A stretch of 42,043 bases of DNA from an uncultured Clostridia bacterium (GCA_947382485.1 CANCYS010000007.1:1-42043), one strand, 5' to 3'. Numbered from the stretch's first letter, positions 1-8,898 are shown. The notes: generated by a model from the letters alone, not told the origin. Numbers and translations: made by a program.

Positions 1-1
1 A

Positions 2-3000
2 GATTTTGGCATGCTTGGTGATGGTGTTTTTGGCATTTTCGGTAAAACAGGAAGTGGAAAATCAACCATACTCGATGCCATGACTTTGGCATTGTATGGA
101 AAAGTTGAAAGAAGCAAACAAAACATTGATTTTATTAACACAAAATGTAAAAAAACAATAGTATCCTTTGAATTTGAAATTTATCATAAAGGAAAAAATA
201 GAAGATATTTAATAACCCGTGAATTTAACGCAAAAAAGAATGGAAAAGATGTTGAATCATCTGCAAAACTATATGAATTTGTTTCTGGTGAAATTGAACT
301 TATTGAAGAAGGCGTAAGCAAAGTTGATGCAAAAATCTTTTTAATCATGGGGCTTGGTGTCAATGAATTTGCAAAATGTATTGCACTTCCACAAGGTGAG
401 TTTTCAGCATTTTTAAAAGCAAGACCAGCGGAAAGAACAGAGATAATGAGTAACATTTTTGACCTTTCAAAATATGGCGAAAAACTTGTATCTTCTGTAA
501 AAGAAAAATTAAATGAATATGACAAACAAATTGCAAGCGTTTCATCGGGGCTTGAAATGGTTCAGTATGCAACCGATGATGCACTTAACCAATCAAAAAA
601 AGAATTTGATAGTGTAACTGAAAGTTATAATCTGTCAAATAAGGAACTAGAAAGTAAGAAAGAAAAATACGCAAAATCAAGCACATTGCTTGAAAAAAAG
701 TTGAAATTAAATGAAATTAATGAAAAACTTGAAAAGTTTGAAGTTCAAAAACCAGAAATCGAACAACTTTCAGAAAAAATAGTTCGTAGTCAAAATGCAA
801 ATGAAATTCGTGATGACCATGAAAAACTTGAAAAAGCAATCATCGATGAGAAAGAACTTTCTGACAAACTTTCAAACTTAAATGAAATCAAACTTCAAAA
901 AGAGTCAGAAGTTGTTGAAGTTAGTCAGGAGTTTGAAGATTTCAAAAAAGTTTATGAGGCAAAGATAATAGAACTCAACTCAAAACTTGCAAGACTTGAA
1001 AGTTTAAATACCTTTGCTGACGAACTTAATTCTCTTCACGCAGAAGAAGAAAAAACAAAACTCAAACTCTCTGAAAAGCAAAAACAACTTGCATCTGAGC
1101 AGGAAAAGTTAAATTATATTTTAACAAGTTTGAATGCACTTGAAGAAAAGATAAATGGTATTGATGCGTTTATTGAAACAAACAAACCAGATGCCGATCT
1201 TGCAATTGCCTTAGAGCAAACCAAAGGCATTGAAAGTGAACTAATTTTGATTGACGAATTTTATAAAAATGTTGAGAGATTAATTGACCAAACCAATGAT
1301 GACCTTGCAAGCGTCCAAGAAGAATATAACAGTGCAATTTCAGAAGAAAAACAAATCAAATCAAAAAGAGAACAAATTCAAAATTCAATTGAAGTTGCCT
1401 TTGAAGATTCAAATTCAAATAGTTTTAATAAACTTAGAAGTTGTGACAAACAACTTGAAGGCATGACAGAAGTTAAAATCAGTGTCGATAGGATTGATGA
1501 AAATATAAGCAAGATTGAACTTGACACTGAAAGCCGAATGGTAACAGTAATGTCTCTTGATGAGCAAATTGATAAAGCTCAAAATGATGTAAATTCTTAT
1601 GAACAAGAAATTGTAAATAAAGAAAGAGAAATCGCATCAATCAGAGAAACCAGAGAAGAAATTTTAGGCGAAAATGTTGTAAACATGATTTCCAATGAAC
1701 TTAGAATCGGTGATTTCTGTCCAGTGTGCAACAACAGAGTTATTCAAAGAATGTATAACAATATCACAGATCTAGGTGGTGTTGAAAGTGAACTTGAAAC
1801 CGCAAGTAGAGAACTTAAATCACTCAGGTTTGAGAGAGATAAAAATTTCACAAGTTTGATGACATTGAAAGCAAGATATGAATTTGAAAAAGCACAAATT
1901 GAAATCAATAAATCAGAAATTGAAGCATTAAAGGAAAATAGAACAAAACTTTTCCAAAAATATGTCGACAGCAATGATAAACAAGAAGAAAATTTCTATA
2001 AACTCAAAACGCTAATTGAAAATGCTTCAAATAGTTTAGAACAACTTTTAGATTTGCAAACAGAGTATAGACAAGCTGAACAAAGAGTAATAGTAAACAA
2101 AACTCAATCTGGTGCAAAAATTACAATTTATAAAAATTATCTCGAAAATTTGCTTGATATCATTTATGATTTGCAGAAAAAGAGAGCAGAAAGAGAGTTT
2201 GTAATTTTCAATGTAAATGAAAAATGTAAGAGTTTAAAAGAATATAAAAAGCAAATTGCCGAAGGCAAAAACATTGAACTTATTATTGATAGTAAGAGAG
2301 AAGAAAAGTATAAACTTCGCGAAAATCAAATTGAAGTTCAAAATGAAAAATCAGAAACATTAAATCACATTTCTGAAACAAAATCTGGCATTGATGTTTT
2401 GAATGAAAAACTTTCAAACATAGCAAAACAAATAAACAATCTAAATTCAAAAATTTTAGCAAGTGGTGTTCCAGAGGGTGTATCTGTTGAAGGTGAAAGA
2501 GAAGACACAAAAGTTGCCCTTCAAAAACTCAAATTTGATTATGACAATCATCAAATCAAACTTGAATCTTGCAAAGAAAATTTAAACAGAACAAATAATG
2601 ATTATAATGTAAAATCTTCAATTCTTTCAGCAAAGCGTTCAGAAATTATAGAACTCAAAACCAAAGTTGAAAATGCAATGTTAAAATATAGTTTTTCGAG
2701 CAAAGAAGAACTTGAAGAAAATTATATGGACATTTACGACCTTAAAAATAAACAAACAAGAGTTAATGATTTTAATAATGAGTATAAATTATTATTGATC
2801 CAAAAAGAGAGTGTTGACGAAGATGGCGTGAGAGAAATAAACGAAACAAGCGTACTTTCTCTTAAAGAAGACATTGAATCATTAACTGAAAAAGTTAAAG
2901 AACTTTCTTCAAATGTAGGCAAAGCAAGTGCAGAATACAATCGACTTGCAAGTTCAAATGTCAAGTTCCATGAACTTTCAGATAAACTTTCATATTACAA

Positions 3001-3508
3001 AAACAAATATGACACTGCAAAAGAACTTTCAAGTGTTTTAAAAGGAAAGGCACTTGCTGAGTATGTTGCAGAAGAATATTTGGAAGAAATCACATCAAGT
3101 GCAAATGAAAAATTAAGCATTTTGATGGACGGAAGATATGTTTTAAAATTTGTGGACAAAGAGTTCTTTGTTGAAGACAATTTCAATGATGCAATGCTCA
3201 GACCAGCAAGCACTCTTTCAGGCGGTGAAACCTTCTTAGTAAGTTTAAGTTTAGCACTTTCAATTTCAGATGCAATAGCATTGCTTTCATCAAGAAATAT
3301 GAATTTCTTCTTCCTAGACGAAGGTTTTGGTACACTAGATGCAGAACTTTGCTCAACTGTTGTTGATGCACTCTATAAACTTGAAAGTCAAAATCTCAAA
3401 ATTGGACTCATCACACACATTGCCGAACTTGAAGAAGCAATTAAAAATAAAGTTCATGTAACAAAAACTTCAAGCGGTTCAAAACTAAGCATTGTGCATA
3501 CATTATAG
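2..3508 (+). CDS. sbcC: SbcC/Rad50-type SMC-like ATPase, 5' end outside window
   Basis: This is the large ATPase subunit of the SbcCD (Rad50-Mre11 type) nuclease complex, which processes hairpins and DNA ends. Counting from the first visible Met (position 11), the Walker A GKTGSGKST is at residues 11-19. Very long coiled-coil arms flank a zinc hook CPVC at about residues 570-573. The ABC signature LSGGE is near residue 1069 and the Walker B FFFLDEGFGTLD near 1100. The reading frame is open to the left edge (Asp-Phe-Gly before the first Met). SbcC proteins normally have about 30 residues before Walker A, so the true start lies outside the window and position 11 is not it. The partner sbcD would be expected just upstream. 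It is followed directly by a terminator. Confidence 0.95.
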   Translation, partial: DFGMLGDGVFGIFGKTGSGKSTILDAMTLALYGKVERSKQNIDFINTKCKKTIVSFEFEIYHKGKNRRYLITREFNAKKNGKDVESSAKLYEFVSGEIELIEEGVSKVDAKIFLIMGLGVNEFAKCIALPQGEFSAFLKARPAERTEIMSNIFDLSKYGEKLVSSVKEKLNEYDKQIASVSSGLEMVQYATDDALNQSKKEFDSVTESYNLSNKELESKKEKYAKSSTLLEKKLKLNEINEKLEKFEVQKPEIEQLSEKIVRSQNANEIRDDHEKLEKAIIDEKELSDKLSNLNEIKLQKESEVVEVSQEFEDFKKVYEAKIIELNSKLARLESLNTFADELNSLHAEEEKTKLKLSEKQKQLASEQEKLNYILTSLNALEEKINGIDAFIETNKPDADLAIALEQTKGIESELILIDEFYKNVERLIDQTNDDLASVQEEYNSAISEEKQIKSKREQIQNSIEVAFEDSNSNSFNKLRSCDKQLEGMTEVKISVDRIDENISKIELDTESRMVTVMSLDEQIDKAQNDVNSYEQEIVNKEREIASIRETREEILGENVVNMISNELRIGDFCPVCNNRVIQRMYNNITDLGGVESELETASRELKSLRFERDKNFTSLMTLKARYEFEKAQIEINKSEIEALKENRTKLFQKYVDSNDKQEENFYKLKTLIENASNSLEQLLDLQTEYRQAEQRVIVNKTQSGAKITIYKNYLENLLDIIYDLQKKRAEREFVIFNVNEKCKSLKEYKKQIAEGKNIELIIDSKREEKYKLRENQIEVQNEKSETLNHISETKSGIDVLNEKLSNIAKQINNLNSKILASGVPEGVSVEGEREDTKVALQKLKFDYDNHQIKLESCKENLNRTNNDYNVKSSILSAKRSEIIELKTKVENAMLKYSFSSKEELEENYMDIYDLKNKQTRVNDFNNEYKLLLIQKESVDEDGVREINETSVLSLKEDIESLTEKVKELSSNVGKASAEYNRLASSNVKFHELSDKLSYYKNKYDTAKELSSVLKGKALAEYVAEEYLEEITSSANEKLSILMDGRYVLKFVDKEFFVEDNFNDAMLRPASTLSGGETFLVSLSLALSISDAIALLSSRNMNFFFLDEGFGTLDAELCSTVVDALYKLESQNLKIGLITHIAELEEAIKNKVHVTKTSSGSKLSIVHTL

Positions 3509-3527
3509 TTAAAATAAAACAAAATAA

Positions 3528-3552
3528 AAAGACTGGTAAATCCAGTCTTTTT
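3528..3552. terminator. Bidirectional intrinsic terminator between convergent genes
   Basis: A 9-bp perfect stem, AAAGACTGG with CCAGTCTTT, encloses loop TAAAT. There is a T run on the right and an A run on the left, so it can end both sbcC (+) and the glycosyltransferase gene (-). Confidence 0.85.
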
Positions 3553-3554
3553 TA

Positions 3555-4469
3555 TTAGTCTTTTGAAATATTGTTTTTAAGTTCTTGCTCAAAAGGTGTC
3601 TTAGAAGCATATTTCCAAAATGCAGTGTTATATTTTGATTCAGTACGAATCCAAGGTTTACGATTGGCAGAGTAGTGGATAATTTTTGGATTCTTTTCGC
3701 TTGCAAGATATTCTTCAAATAATTTCTTTGGCATACTTTGATAAATGCCATTAATATCTTCAACAAAATCCCATTCAGCACCAATAATTTTCACATTATC
3801 TTTGCAAATAAAGTTTAAAAGGTCTTGGTCAAATTGTTTCCAGTTTTTCATTGTTGCAAGGTCAAGAAGTTGTTTAACCCCATATTGTTCACTAAATTTT
3901 TTAATATTTAAAACAATCACACCAGAAATAAAGTAATCTGCGAAATTTTTAATACCGATTTCATTAATTCTATATTTTGTACGTTCATAGTTGTTGTTAT
4001 AGCAGTTTGCAATACCTTCATAGTCACGCACAGCACCAATCATAACTTTTGAATAATCATCATTTAAAATGTCTGCAATGTCGGTGTTAACAATAACATC
4101 AGAATCCAAAAATACAACATATTCATAGTCAGGCATAATTGCAGGTACAAGCACTCTGTAATAAATTTCATTGCTATATTTTGTGTTTGTTGGGTCAGAT
4201 TCAATAAAAAATTGATATCCATAAACAAGTGGACCAACATTGACAAATCGAATTGAAAAATTGCTGTGCTCACGAATCATAGTACGAAGTTTAACTTGGT
4301 TTTCATCGCTTATGCTTGTCATCAAAATAACAATATCATAATTTTTTTCTGTGTCACTATTTTCAATAATTGAAGCAATAGTTGCACTTAAAAGTGGAAC
4401 ATATTTGTCATTTGCCGAAAAACAAATTGGCACATTATTTTCATAAAAGGCTGGTTTTAAAATTTCCAT
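3555..4469 (-). CDS. Glycosyltransferase family 8 protein
   Basis: A 304-aa GT-A fold glycosyltransferase of the GT8 type (LgtC/GspA-like). These enzymes transfer a hexose from a nucleotide sugar to a surface glycan or lipid in the cytoplasm. The N-terminus has the family-typical ICFSANDKYVPLL segment, the metal-binding DSD is at residues 122-124 (FLDSD), and the C-terminal IIHYS...KPW motif supplies the second metal-ligand His. A strong SD (AGGAGG, 4473-4480) fixes the ATG. No other cell-envelope genes adjoin it, so the acceptor cannot be inferred. The terminators on both sides suggest it is transcribed alone. Confidence 0.88.
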   Translation of the reverse strand: MEILKPAFYENNVPICFSANDKYVPLLSATIASIIENSDTEKNYDIVILMTSISDENQVKLRTMIREHSNFSIRFVNVGPLVYGYQFFIESDPTNTKYSNEIYYRVLVPAIMPDYEYVVFLDSDVIVNTDIADILNDDYSKVMIGAVRDYEGIANCYNNNYERTKYRINEIGIKNFADYFISGVIVLNIKKFSEQYGVKQLLDLATMKNWKQFDQDLLNFICKDNVKIIGAEWDFVEDINGIYQSMPKKLFEEYLASEKNPKIIHYSANRKPWIRTESKYNTAFWKYASKTPFEQELKNNISKD

Positions 4470-4566
4470 AACAACCTCCTAATTTTATTTTATCAAATCT
4501 GTCAAAAATTAGCAAATATTAAAGCAAAAAATTAGAAATAATTAATAATAATTAAATTTTAATCAT

Positions 4567-4591
4567 AAAAAAAGGAAACTTTCGTTTCCTT
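4567..4591 (-). terminator. Intrinsic terminator of the LOG-family gene
   Basis: Read on the minus strand, AAGGAAAC and GTTTCCTT form an 8-bp stem with a 4-nt loop, followed by seven T. The hairpin overlaps the stop codon of the gene it ends. Confidence 0.8.
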
Positions 4592-5144
4592 AAATTTTGT
4601 TTAATTTGTGTCTAACTTTATCCAATGCTTCAATAACTTCTTGTGGTGTAGAACACCATGTGAAGTATTCATATTGTTCATCATTCAAAACACCAGCATC
4701 AAGCATAAAGTCGTTCATTTCTTTAATTTTATTATAGAACCCATTTACATTATAGATAATAACAATATCAGTATCAAACTTACTTTTGATTGAATCGGTT
4801 ATCATATAAAGTTCAGCAAGAGTTCCGTTTCCACCAGGAAGCACAATAGTTGCATTAGTATTTCTAAGAGCCACTTGTTGAAGCATAAAAAGTGTATCAA
4901 CAGCAGTCACAGAATTTGCAATCATACCTCTTGATTCATCAGCATAAGGTGTAGGAACAATAATATCAACAAATCCATCACCTTCAATCATGCTGTTATA
5001 CATTGCACCAATCGAACCTGTTTTTGAACCAACACAAACAACGCCGTCTTTGTGTTCAAGCAAGTCGTGTGCAATCACATCAATTCCTTCTAAATATTTT
5101 GTTTTAATTCTTGGGTCAACTGAACCACAAACAAAAACTTTCAT
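4590..5144 (-). CDS. LOG family nucleotide phosphoribohydrolase
   Basis: A 184-aa protein of the LOG / 'lysine decarboxylase-like' Rossmann family (TIGR00730 type). Characterised members remove the base from nucleoside monophosphates (cytokinin riboside monophosphate phosphoribohydrolase activity, or purine nucleotide turnover in bacteria). The family signature PGGNGTLAEL is at residues 103-112, preceded by the usual N-terminal VFVCGS strand-turn. The length matches short LOG proteins. SD AAGGAGA lies just before the ATG. The actual substrate in this organism cannot be read from the sequence. It stands between two unrelated leftward genes. Confidence 0.85.
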   Translation of the reverse strand: MKVFVCGSVDPRIKTKYLEGIDVIAHDLLEHKDGVVCVGSKTGSIGAMYNSMIEGDGFVDIIVPTPYADESRGMIANSVTAVDTLFMLQQVALRNTNATIVLPGGNGTLAELYMITDSIKSKFDTDIVIIYNVNGFYNKIKEMNDFMLDAGVLNDEQYEYFTWCSTPQEVIEALDKVRHKLNKI

Positions 5145-5284
5145 AAAATCTCCTTATGGTAATATCCTTATAATTAAATCTAACATATTTGATTGTTCTT
5201 GGCAAATGTTTTTAAGTTGGTTTAATTATTGTGGCATATATGTATTATATGATAAATTCATAGTATGTTTAATTATTAACATGT

Positions 5285-6196
5285 TTAATATTTAAAATCA
5301 CTCTTTTTACACAAAAAATCAGGAGTATAACAAGAATCCGCACTGCCGTGTTCTTGAATAAATGCATTATCAAATTTAAGTTTGTTTAATAAATTTACTA
5401 AAATTTTATATTCAAGTGGGGTAATTTTGCGATTAATTTCAGGAAATTTTTTTGCACCTGCCACAGGTACATATTGTGACATCAAACTCAAAATAGTATT
5501 GTTTCCAAGATTTTCATAAATCCAATTAATAATTTTAATGCTGTCGTTTGTGTAATTAGGAAGCACCAAATGCCTAACAATTAATCCTTTTTTCATCACT
5601 CCATCACAAATAACATCAGCGGGTTGATTCTCTCTCATTTTGAGAATTGACTTATTTGCAAATTCAAAATAATTTTTTGCACCAGAATATTTAAGTGACA
5701 AGTTTTCATCAAAATATTTTAAGTCAGTCAAATAAATATCCACATAGTCTTTAAGCATCTCAATGGTTTCGGGTTTTTCATATCCCGATGTGTTCCAAAT
5801 AATAGGAATGTTTGGTTTATAAATTTTAAGTGCTTCAACAATTTGTAAAGTGAAGTGTGAAGGCGACACCAAATTTATGTTGAGTGCACCCGCATTTTCA
5901 AGTTGTTTAAAAATATCTGCAAGAGTTTGTATGCTAATCTCTTTTCCATGTCCACCACAAGATATATCACTGTTTTGGCAGTAGACACATTTGAGTGAAC
6001 AGTTTGAAAAGAATATTGCACCACTGCCTTTTGGTGCTTCATTTTTAAAGATTGTTGTGCCACTAATAATCGGTTCTTCAAAATAGTGAAGCATAACCTT
6101 GCTAACTTTAAGTTTGTCAGATGCTCCGCAAAACCCGAAACTTTTTTCTCTATCCACATTGCAATTTCGTGGACAAATATTGCATAAATTGTTCAT
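5285..6196 (-). CDS. Radical SAM protein, pyruvate formate-lyase activase-like (COG1313 type)
   Basis: A 303-aa radical SAM enzyme. The CxxxCxxC motif that binds the 4Fe-4S cluster is at Cys66, Cys70 and Cys73 (CSLKCVYC). Four further Cys lie in the first 23 residues (CNICPRNC and GFC). This arrangement fits the PflA-related, functionally uncharacterised COG1313 family more than a classical PFL activase. No glycyl radical enzyme gene is adjacent, so the target is unknown. The start ATG lies 6 nt after a perfect TATAAT box and has no SD, so its mRNA is predicted to be leaderless. It is divergent from rlmD. Confidence 0.82.
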   Translation of the reverse strand: MNNLCNICPRNCNVDREKSFGFCGASDKLKVSKVMLHYFEEPIISGTTIFKNEAPKGSGAIFFSNCSLKCVYCQNSDISCGGHGKEISIQTLADIFKQLENAGALNINLVSPSHFTLQIVEALKIYKPNIPIIWNTSGYEKPETIEMLKDYVDIYLTDLKYFDENLSLKYSGAKNYFEFANKSILKMRENQPADVICDGVMKKGLIVRHLVLPNYTNDSIKIINWIYENLGNNTILSLMSQYVPVAGAKKFPEINRKITPLEYKILVNLLNKLKFDNAFIQEHGSADSCYTPDFLCKKSDFKY

Positions 6197-6202
6197 AAGT
6201 TC

Positions 6203-6230
6203 ATTATAACTTTAATCTTTTTTGTGTCAA
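6203..6230 (-). promoter_or_regulatory. Sigma-A promoter of the radical SAM gene (leaderless)
   Basis: On the minus strand TTGACA (6225-6230), a 16-nt spacer and TATAAT (6203-6208) are followed 6 nt later by the ATG at 6196. Both hexamers are perfect consensus. Confidence 0.75.
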
Positions 6231-6251
6231 ATAATAATGTAATCATTTAGA

Positions 6252-6280
6252 TTGAAAAAAAGTCACAATCATGTTATAAT
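6252..6280 (+). promoter_or_regulatory. Sigma-A promoter of rlmD (leaderless)
   Basis: TTGAAA (6252-6257), a 17-nt spacer and TATAAT (6275-6280) are followed 7 nt later by the ATG at 6288. A TTG at 6252 in the same frame is part of the -35 box and is not a start codon. Confidence 0.75.
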
Positions 6281-6287
6281 TCATGCT

Positions 6288-7643
6288 ATGAATAAAATTC
6301 TTCCACTCAAAAAAAATGATGAACTCACAGTCAAAATTGAAAGACTTGGAGCAAATGGAGAAGGTATTGCAACACATGATGGTGCAGTCATTTTTGTTCC
6401 GTTTGCACTTGTTGGTGAAGAATGTTTAATCCATATTGTTAGCGTAAAAAAGTCATATTATTTTGCCAAACTTGTAAAAGTAATTTCTCCATCACCTGAA
6501 AGAATCAATGCTCCTTGTCCATACTTTTCAAAATGTGGCGGTTGTGACATTCAACACATGGTTTATCAAAAACAACTCGAATTAAAACAAATTATTGTGA
6601 AAAATGAACTCAAAAAATTTGCCAATCTCGACATTGAAGTTTTAGGTGTTGTTGAAAGTGCCAACCAGTTTAGATACAGAAACAAGTTTGCATTTCCTGT
6701 GCAAGCAGATGCTTTTGGAAAAATTAAAATAGGAATGTTTAGAAGACATAGCCATGATGTAATTGAAATTGATGATTGTTTGCTTCAAAGTGAAAACACA
6801 AAAAAGATAATTAAAATTTTTAAAGACTATATGACAGAAAACAAAATTTCTGCTCACAATGAAGAATCTGGCAAAGGTATAGTAAAACATATTGTCGTGC
6901 GAGAAAATGAAAATAGTTTCATTTTAACTGTCGTAGTTAGTGATGAAAAATTTAATAATTTCGAGCCATTAATAAAAAAGTTAAAAACAGAATTTTCTTC
7001 ATTTGGAATATATAAAAATATAAACAAATTTAACAACAATGTCATTTTTGGAGAAAGAGATGAACATATTTTTGGCTTAAAAGAACTTGAATGTAATGAA
7101 TTTCAAATAAAATATTTCGTAAATAATAGAAGTTTTTTGCAAGTCAATAATGATGTAAAAAATAAAATATATTCCAAAATAATTGAACTTGTTGGAAATG
7201 AAAAAAATGTAATAGATGCATATAGCGGAGCGGGTCTTCTTTCAAGCATAATTGCTAGTTCGGGTGCAAATGTTTATGGAATTGAAATAATCAAAGAAGC
7301 CACACAAAATGCAGAAAATTTAAAAAGAATAAACAATTTAAACAATTTAACTAATATAAATGGTGATTGTGTAAAAGAACTTCCAAAACTTGCAAAGCAA
7401 TTTAAAGGAGATTTTTCAATAGTAGTTGACCCTCCAAGAAAAGGATTAGATGAAAAGGTTGTAAACTCAATTTTAAATAACAGTCCTAGCAAAATAATAT
7501 ATTTATCATGCAATCCAACAACTCTTGCGAGAGATATAAGATTATTAAGCGAAAAATATATGCTAAATTTCATTCAACCATATGATATGTTTCCACAAAC
7601 AGCAAATGTAGAAACACTGGTATGCCTTAGTTTAAGGCAATAA
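6288..7643 (+). CDS. rlmD: 23S rRNA (uracil-5-)-methyltransferase, RumA/RlmD family
   Basis: A 451-aa SAM-dependent m5U methyltransferase of the TrmA/RumA family, which modifies 23S rRNA (U1939 and/or U747). An N-terminal TRAM domain occupies about residues 8-66. The 4Fe-4S ligands are Cys77, Cys83, Cys86 (CPYFSKCGGC) and Cys164. The SAM-binding loop is DAYSGAG, followed by DPPRKG and the catalytic Cys in YLSCNP. I chose ATG 6288 over the in-frame TTG 6252 because the promoter covers 6252-6280. There is no SD, so initiation is probably leaderless. Gram-positive members may modify both sites (RlmCD), so the exact target is inferred. The last 15 codons are duplicated downstream. Confidence 0.92.
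   Translation: MNKILPLKKNDELTVKIERLGANGEGIATHDGAVIFVPFALVGEECLIHIVSVKKSYYFAKLVKVISPSPERINAPCPYFSKCGGCDIQHMVYQKQLELKQIIVKNELKKFANLDIEVLGVVESANQFRYRNKFAFPVQADAFGKIKIGMFRRHSHDVIEIDDCLLQSENTKKIIKIFKDYMTENKISAHNEESGKGIVKHIVVRENENSFILTVVVSDEKFNNFEPLIKKLKTEFSSFGIYKNINKFNNNVIFGERDEHIFGLKELECNEFQIKYFVNNRSFLQVNNDVKNKIYSKIIELVGNEKNVIDAYSGAGLLSSIIASSGANVYGIEIIKEATQNAENLKRINNLNNLTNINGDCVKELPKLAKQFKGDFSIVVDPPRKGLDEKVVNSILNNSPSKIIYLSCNPTTLARDIRLLSEKYMLNFIQPYDMFPQTANVETLVCLSLRQ
7597..7643 (+). repeat. 47-bp direct repeat, copy 1 (3' end of rlmD)
   Basis: Positions 7597-7643 and 7715-7761 are identical except for one base (C at 7638, T at 7756). Copy 1 is the functional end of rlmD, including its stop. Confidence 0.95.
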
Positions 7644-7714
7644 CAGTGTAAAACATTAAATATGTTTCACTCTTGGTGCGAGAGATACATATATTTTAAA
7701 AATTTAAAAAGTGA

Positions 7715-7761
7715 AAACAGCAAATGTAGAAACACTGGTATGCCTTAGTTTAAGGTAATAA
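7715..7761 (+). repeat. 47-bp direct repeat, copy 2 (non-coding duplicate of rlmD tail)
   Basis: This is the second copy, 118 bp downstream of copy 1 (start to start). It still reads as the last codons of rlmD in frame but has no gene in front of it. The 71 bp between the copies (7644-7714) holds a hairpin (CTCT...AGAG extended by ATGT...ACAT, about 7665-7695). No open frame spans the copies. Confidence 0.95.
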
Positions 7762-7784
7762 TAAGGCAATAAGAGGTAATTATA

Positions 7785-7913
7785 ATGGAAGACAATAAAA
7801 AGAAAGAAATAAAGAAAAAGAAAATATCAGCAAAAAGCAAACAAAACAAAGATAAATATTTTGCTTATTACGATGACATCAAAGATGGCACGCATAAAGT
7901 TGTTGATTGGTAA
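7785..7913 (+). CDS. Small Lys-rich protein, unknown
   Basis: A 42-codon ORF beginning MEDNKKKEIKKKK and ending DGTHKVVDW. SD GAGG (7773-7776) lies 8 nt before the ATG. The N-terminal half is almost entirely Lys/Glu/Asn and the C-terminal half is aromatic and acidic (YFAYYDD). I do not recognise it. It lies between rlmD and miaA on the same strand. The base composition resembles local coding sequence, but at this length an accidental ORF cannot be excluded. Confidence 0.5.
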   Translation: MEDNKKKEIKKKKISAKSKQNKDKYFAYYDDIKDGTHKVVDW

Positions 7914-8002
7914 AAGTAATAAAATAAAAAACGCAAAATGGTTGTTTTAAATTCAAAAAATTACGCAAAAAAATCACAAATGCCTAAAATATAAGGAGTT
8001 TT

Positions 8003-8875
8003 ATGGAAAAATTAATTTCAATTGTTGGCTTAACATCGTCTGGAAAAAGTGATTTAGGAATAAAACTTGCACTAGAATTTAATGGTGAAATTGTTTCAGC
8101 AGATTCAAGACAAGTTTATAAAGGCCTAGATTATTGTTCTGGAAAAGTGACAAAAGAAGAAATGAACATTGTTCCACATCACTTAATTGATGTAGAAAAT
8201 CTTGGCAACCAATTCTCACTATATGATTTCCAAAAACTTGCCTATGAAAAAATTGATGACATAATTTCACGAAACAAAGTTCCTTTTTTGGTTGGCGGAA
8301 CAGGATTATATTCAAGGTCAGTTGTTGAGGGATATTGTTTAAGCGAAGCAAAAATTAATAGCAGTTTAAGAAAAAATCTTGAAGGGTTAAGTCAAGAAGA
8401 ACTTTTAAATTTGTGTAAAGAAAAAAACATAACAGTTCAAGGCGAAACAACAAATAGAAGACTAATTAGATTGCTTGAAAAAACAGATTTTGAAAAGCAA
8501 GAAAACAAACCAAAATATGATGTCCTTCAAATAGGCATAAATTTTGAAAGAGAACAGATTTATAAAAGAATAAAAATTCGTCTCGAAAAACGTATGCCAA
8601 ACATGATTGAAGAAATAAAAACTTTGTTAAAAAATGGAACTGATGCCGAGTTTTTAAAATCACTTGGCTTAGAAGCAAAGTTTGTTGTGAAATACCTTGC
8701 AGGCGAGTTTGCAAACTATGATGAGTTTTTTGAAGAACTCTATAAAGAAGAAAGGCATTTTGCAAAGCGTCAACAAACTTGGTTTAATAAAGAAAAAAAT
8801 CTGGTGTGGATAAATGGCGATGAAAATTTGTTTGAAAATGCAAAACAAATAGTAAAAGAATTTTTAGAAAAATAA
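8003..8875 (+). CDS. miaA: tRNA dimethylallyltransferase
   Basis: MiaA adds a dimethylallyl group to N6 of A37 in tRNAs reading UNN codons. The 290-aa protein has the P-loop GLTSSGKS (residues 9-16), the DSRQVYKGLDYCSGK segment with the conserved Asp-Ser and Gln-Val-Tyr, HHLIDV, and VGGTGLY. The C-terminal KRQQTWF element is typical of the family. SD AAGGAG precedes the ATG. The protein is slightly shorter than the common ~310 aa. Its partner methylthiotransferase gene (miaB) is not in the window. It is probably read from the rlmD side, because I see no clear promoter directly upstream. Confidence 0.95.
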   Translation: MEKLISIVGLTSSGKSDLGIKLALEFNGEIVSADSRQVYKGLDYCSGKVTKEEMNIVPHHLIDVENLGNQFSLYDFQKLAYEKIDDIISRNKVPFLVGGTGLYSRSVVEGYCLSEAKINSSLRKNLEGLSQEELLNLCKEKNITVQGETTNRRLIRLLEKTDFEKQENKPKYDVLQIGINFEREQIYKRIKIRLEKRMPNMIEEIKTLLKNGTDAEFLKSLGLEAKFVVKYLAGEFANYDEFFEELYKEERHFAKRQQTWFNKEKNLVWINGDENLFENAKQIVKEFLEK

Positions 8876-8898
8876 AAAATAATTAACATTAAAATATT

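Noticed and set aside
6252..6287. TTG start giving a 12-residue longer rlmD
   Set aside because: The stretch is a complete sigma-A promoter (TTGAAA-N17-TATAAT). The extension has no SD and is absent from the usual family start.
7938..7994. 18-codon ORF before miaA
   Set aside because: No SD, very short and ends within the miaA SD region. Nothing beyond chance supports it.
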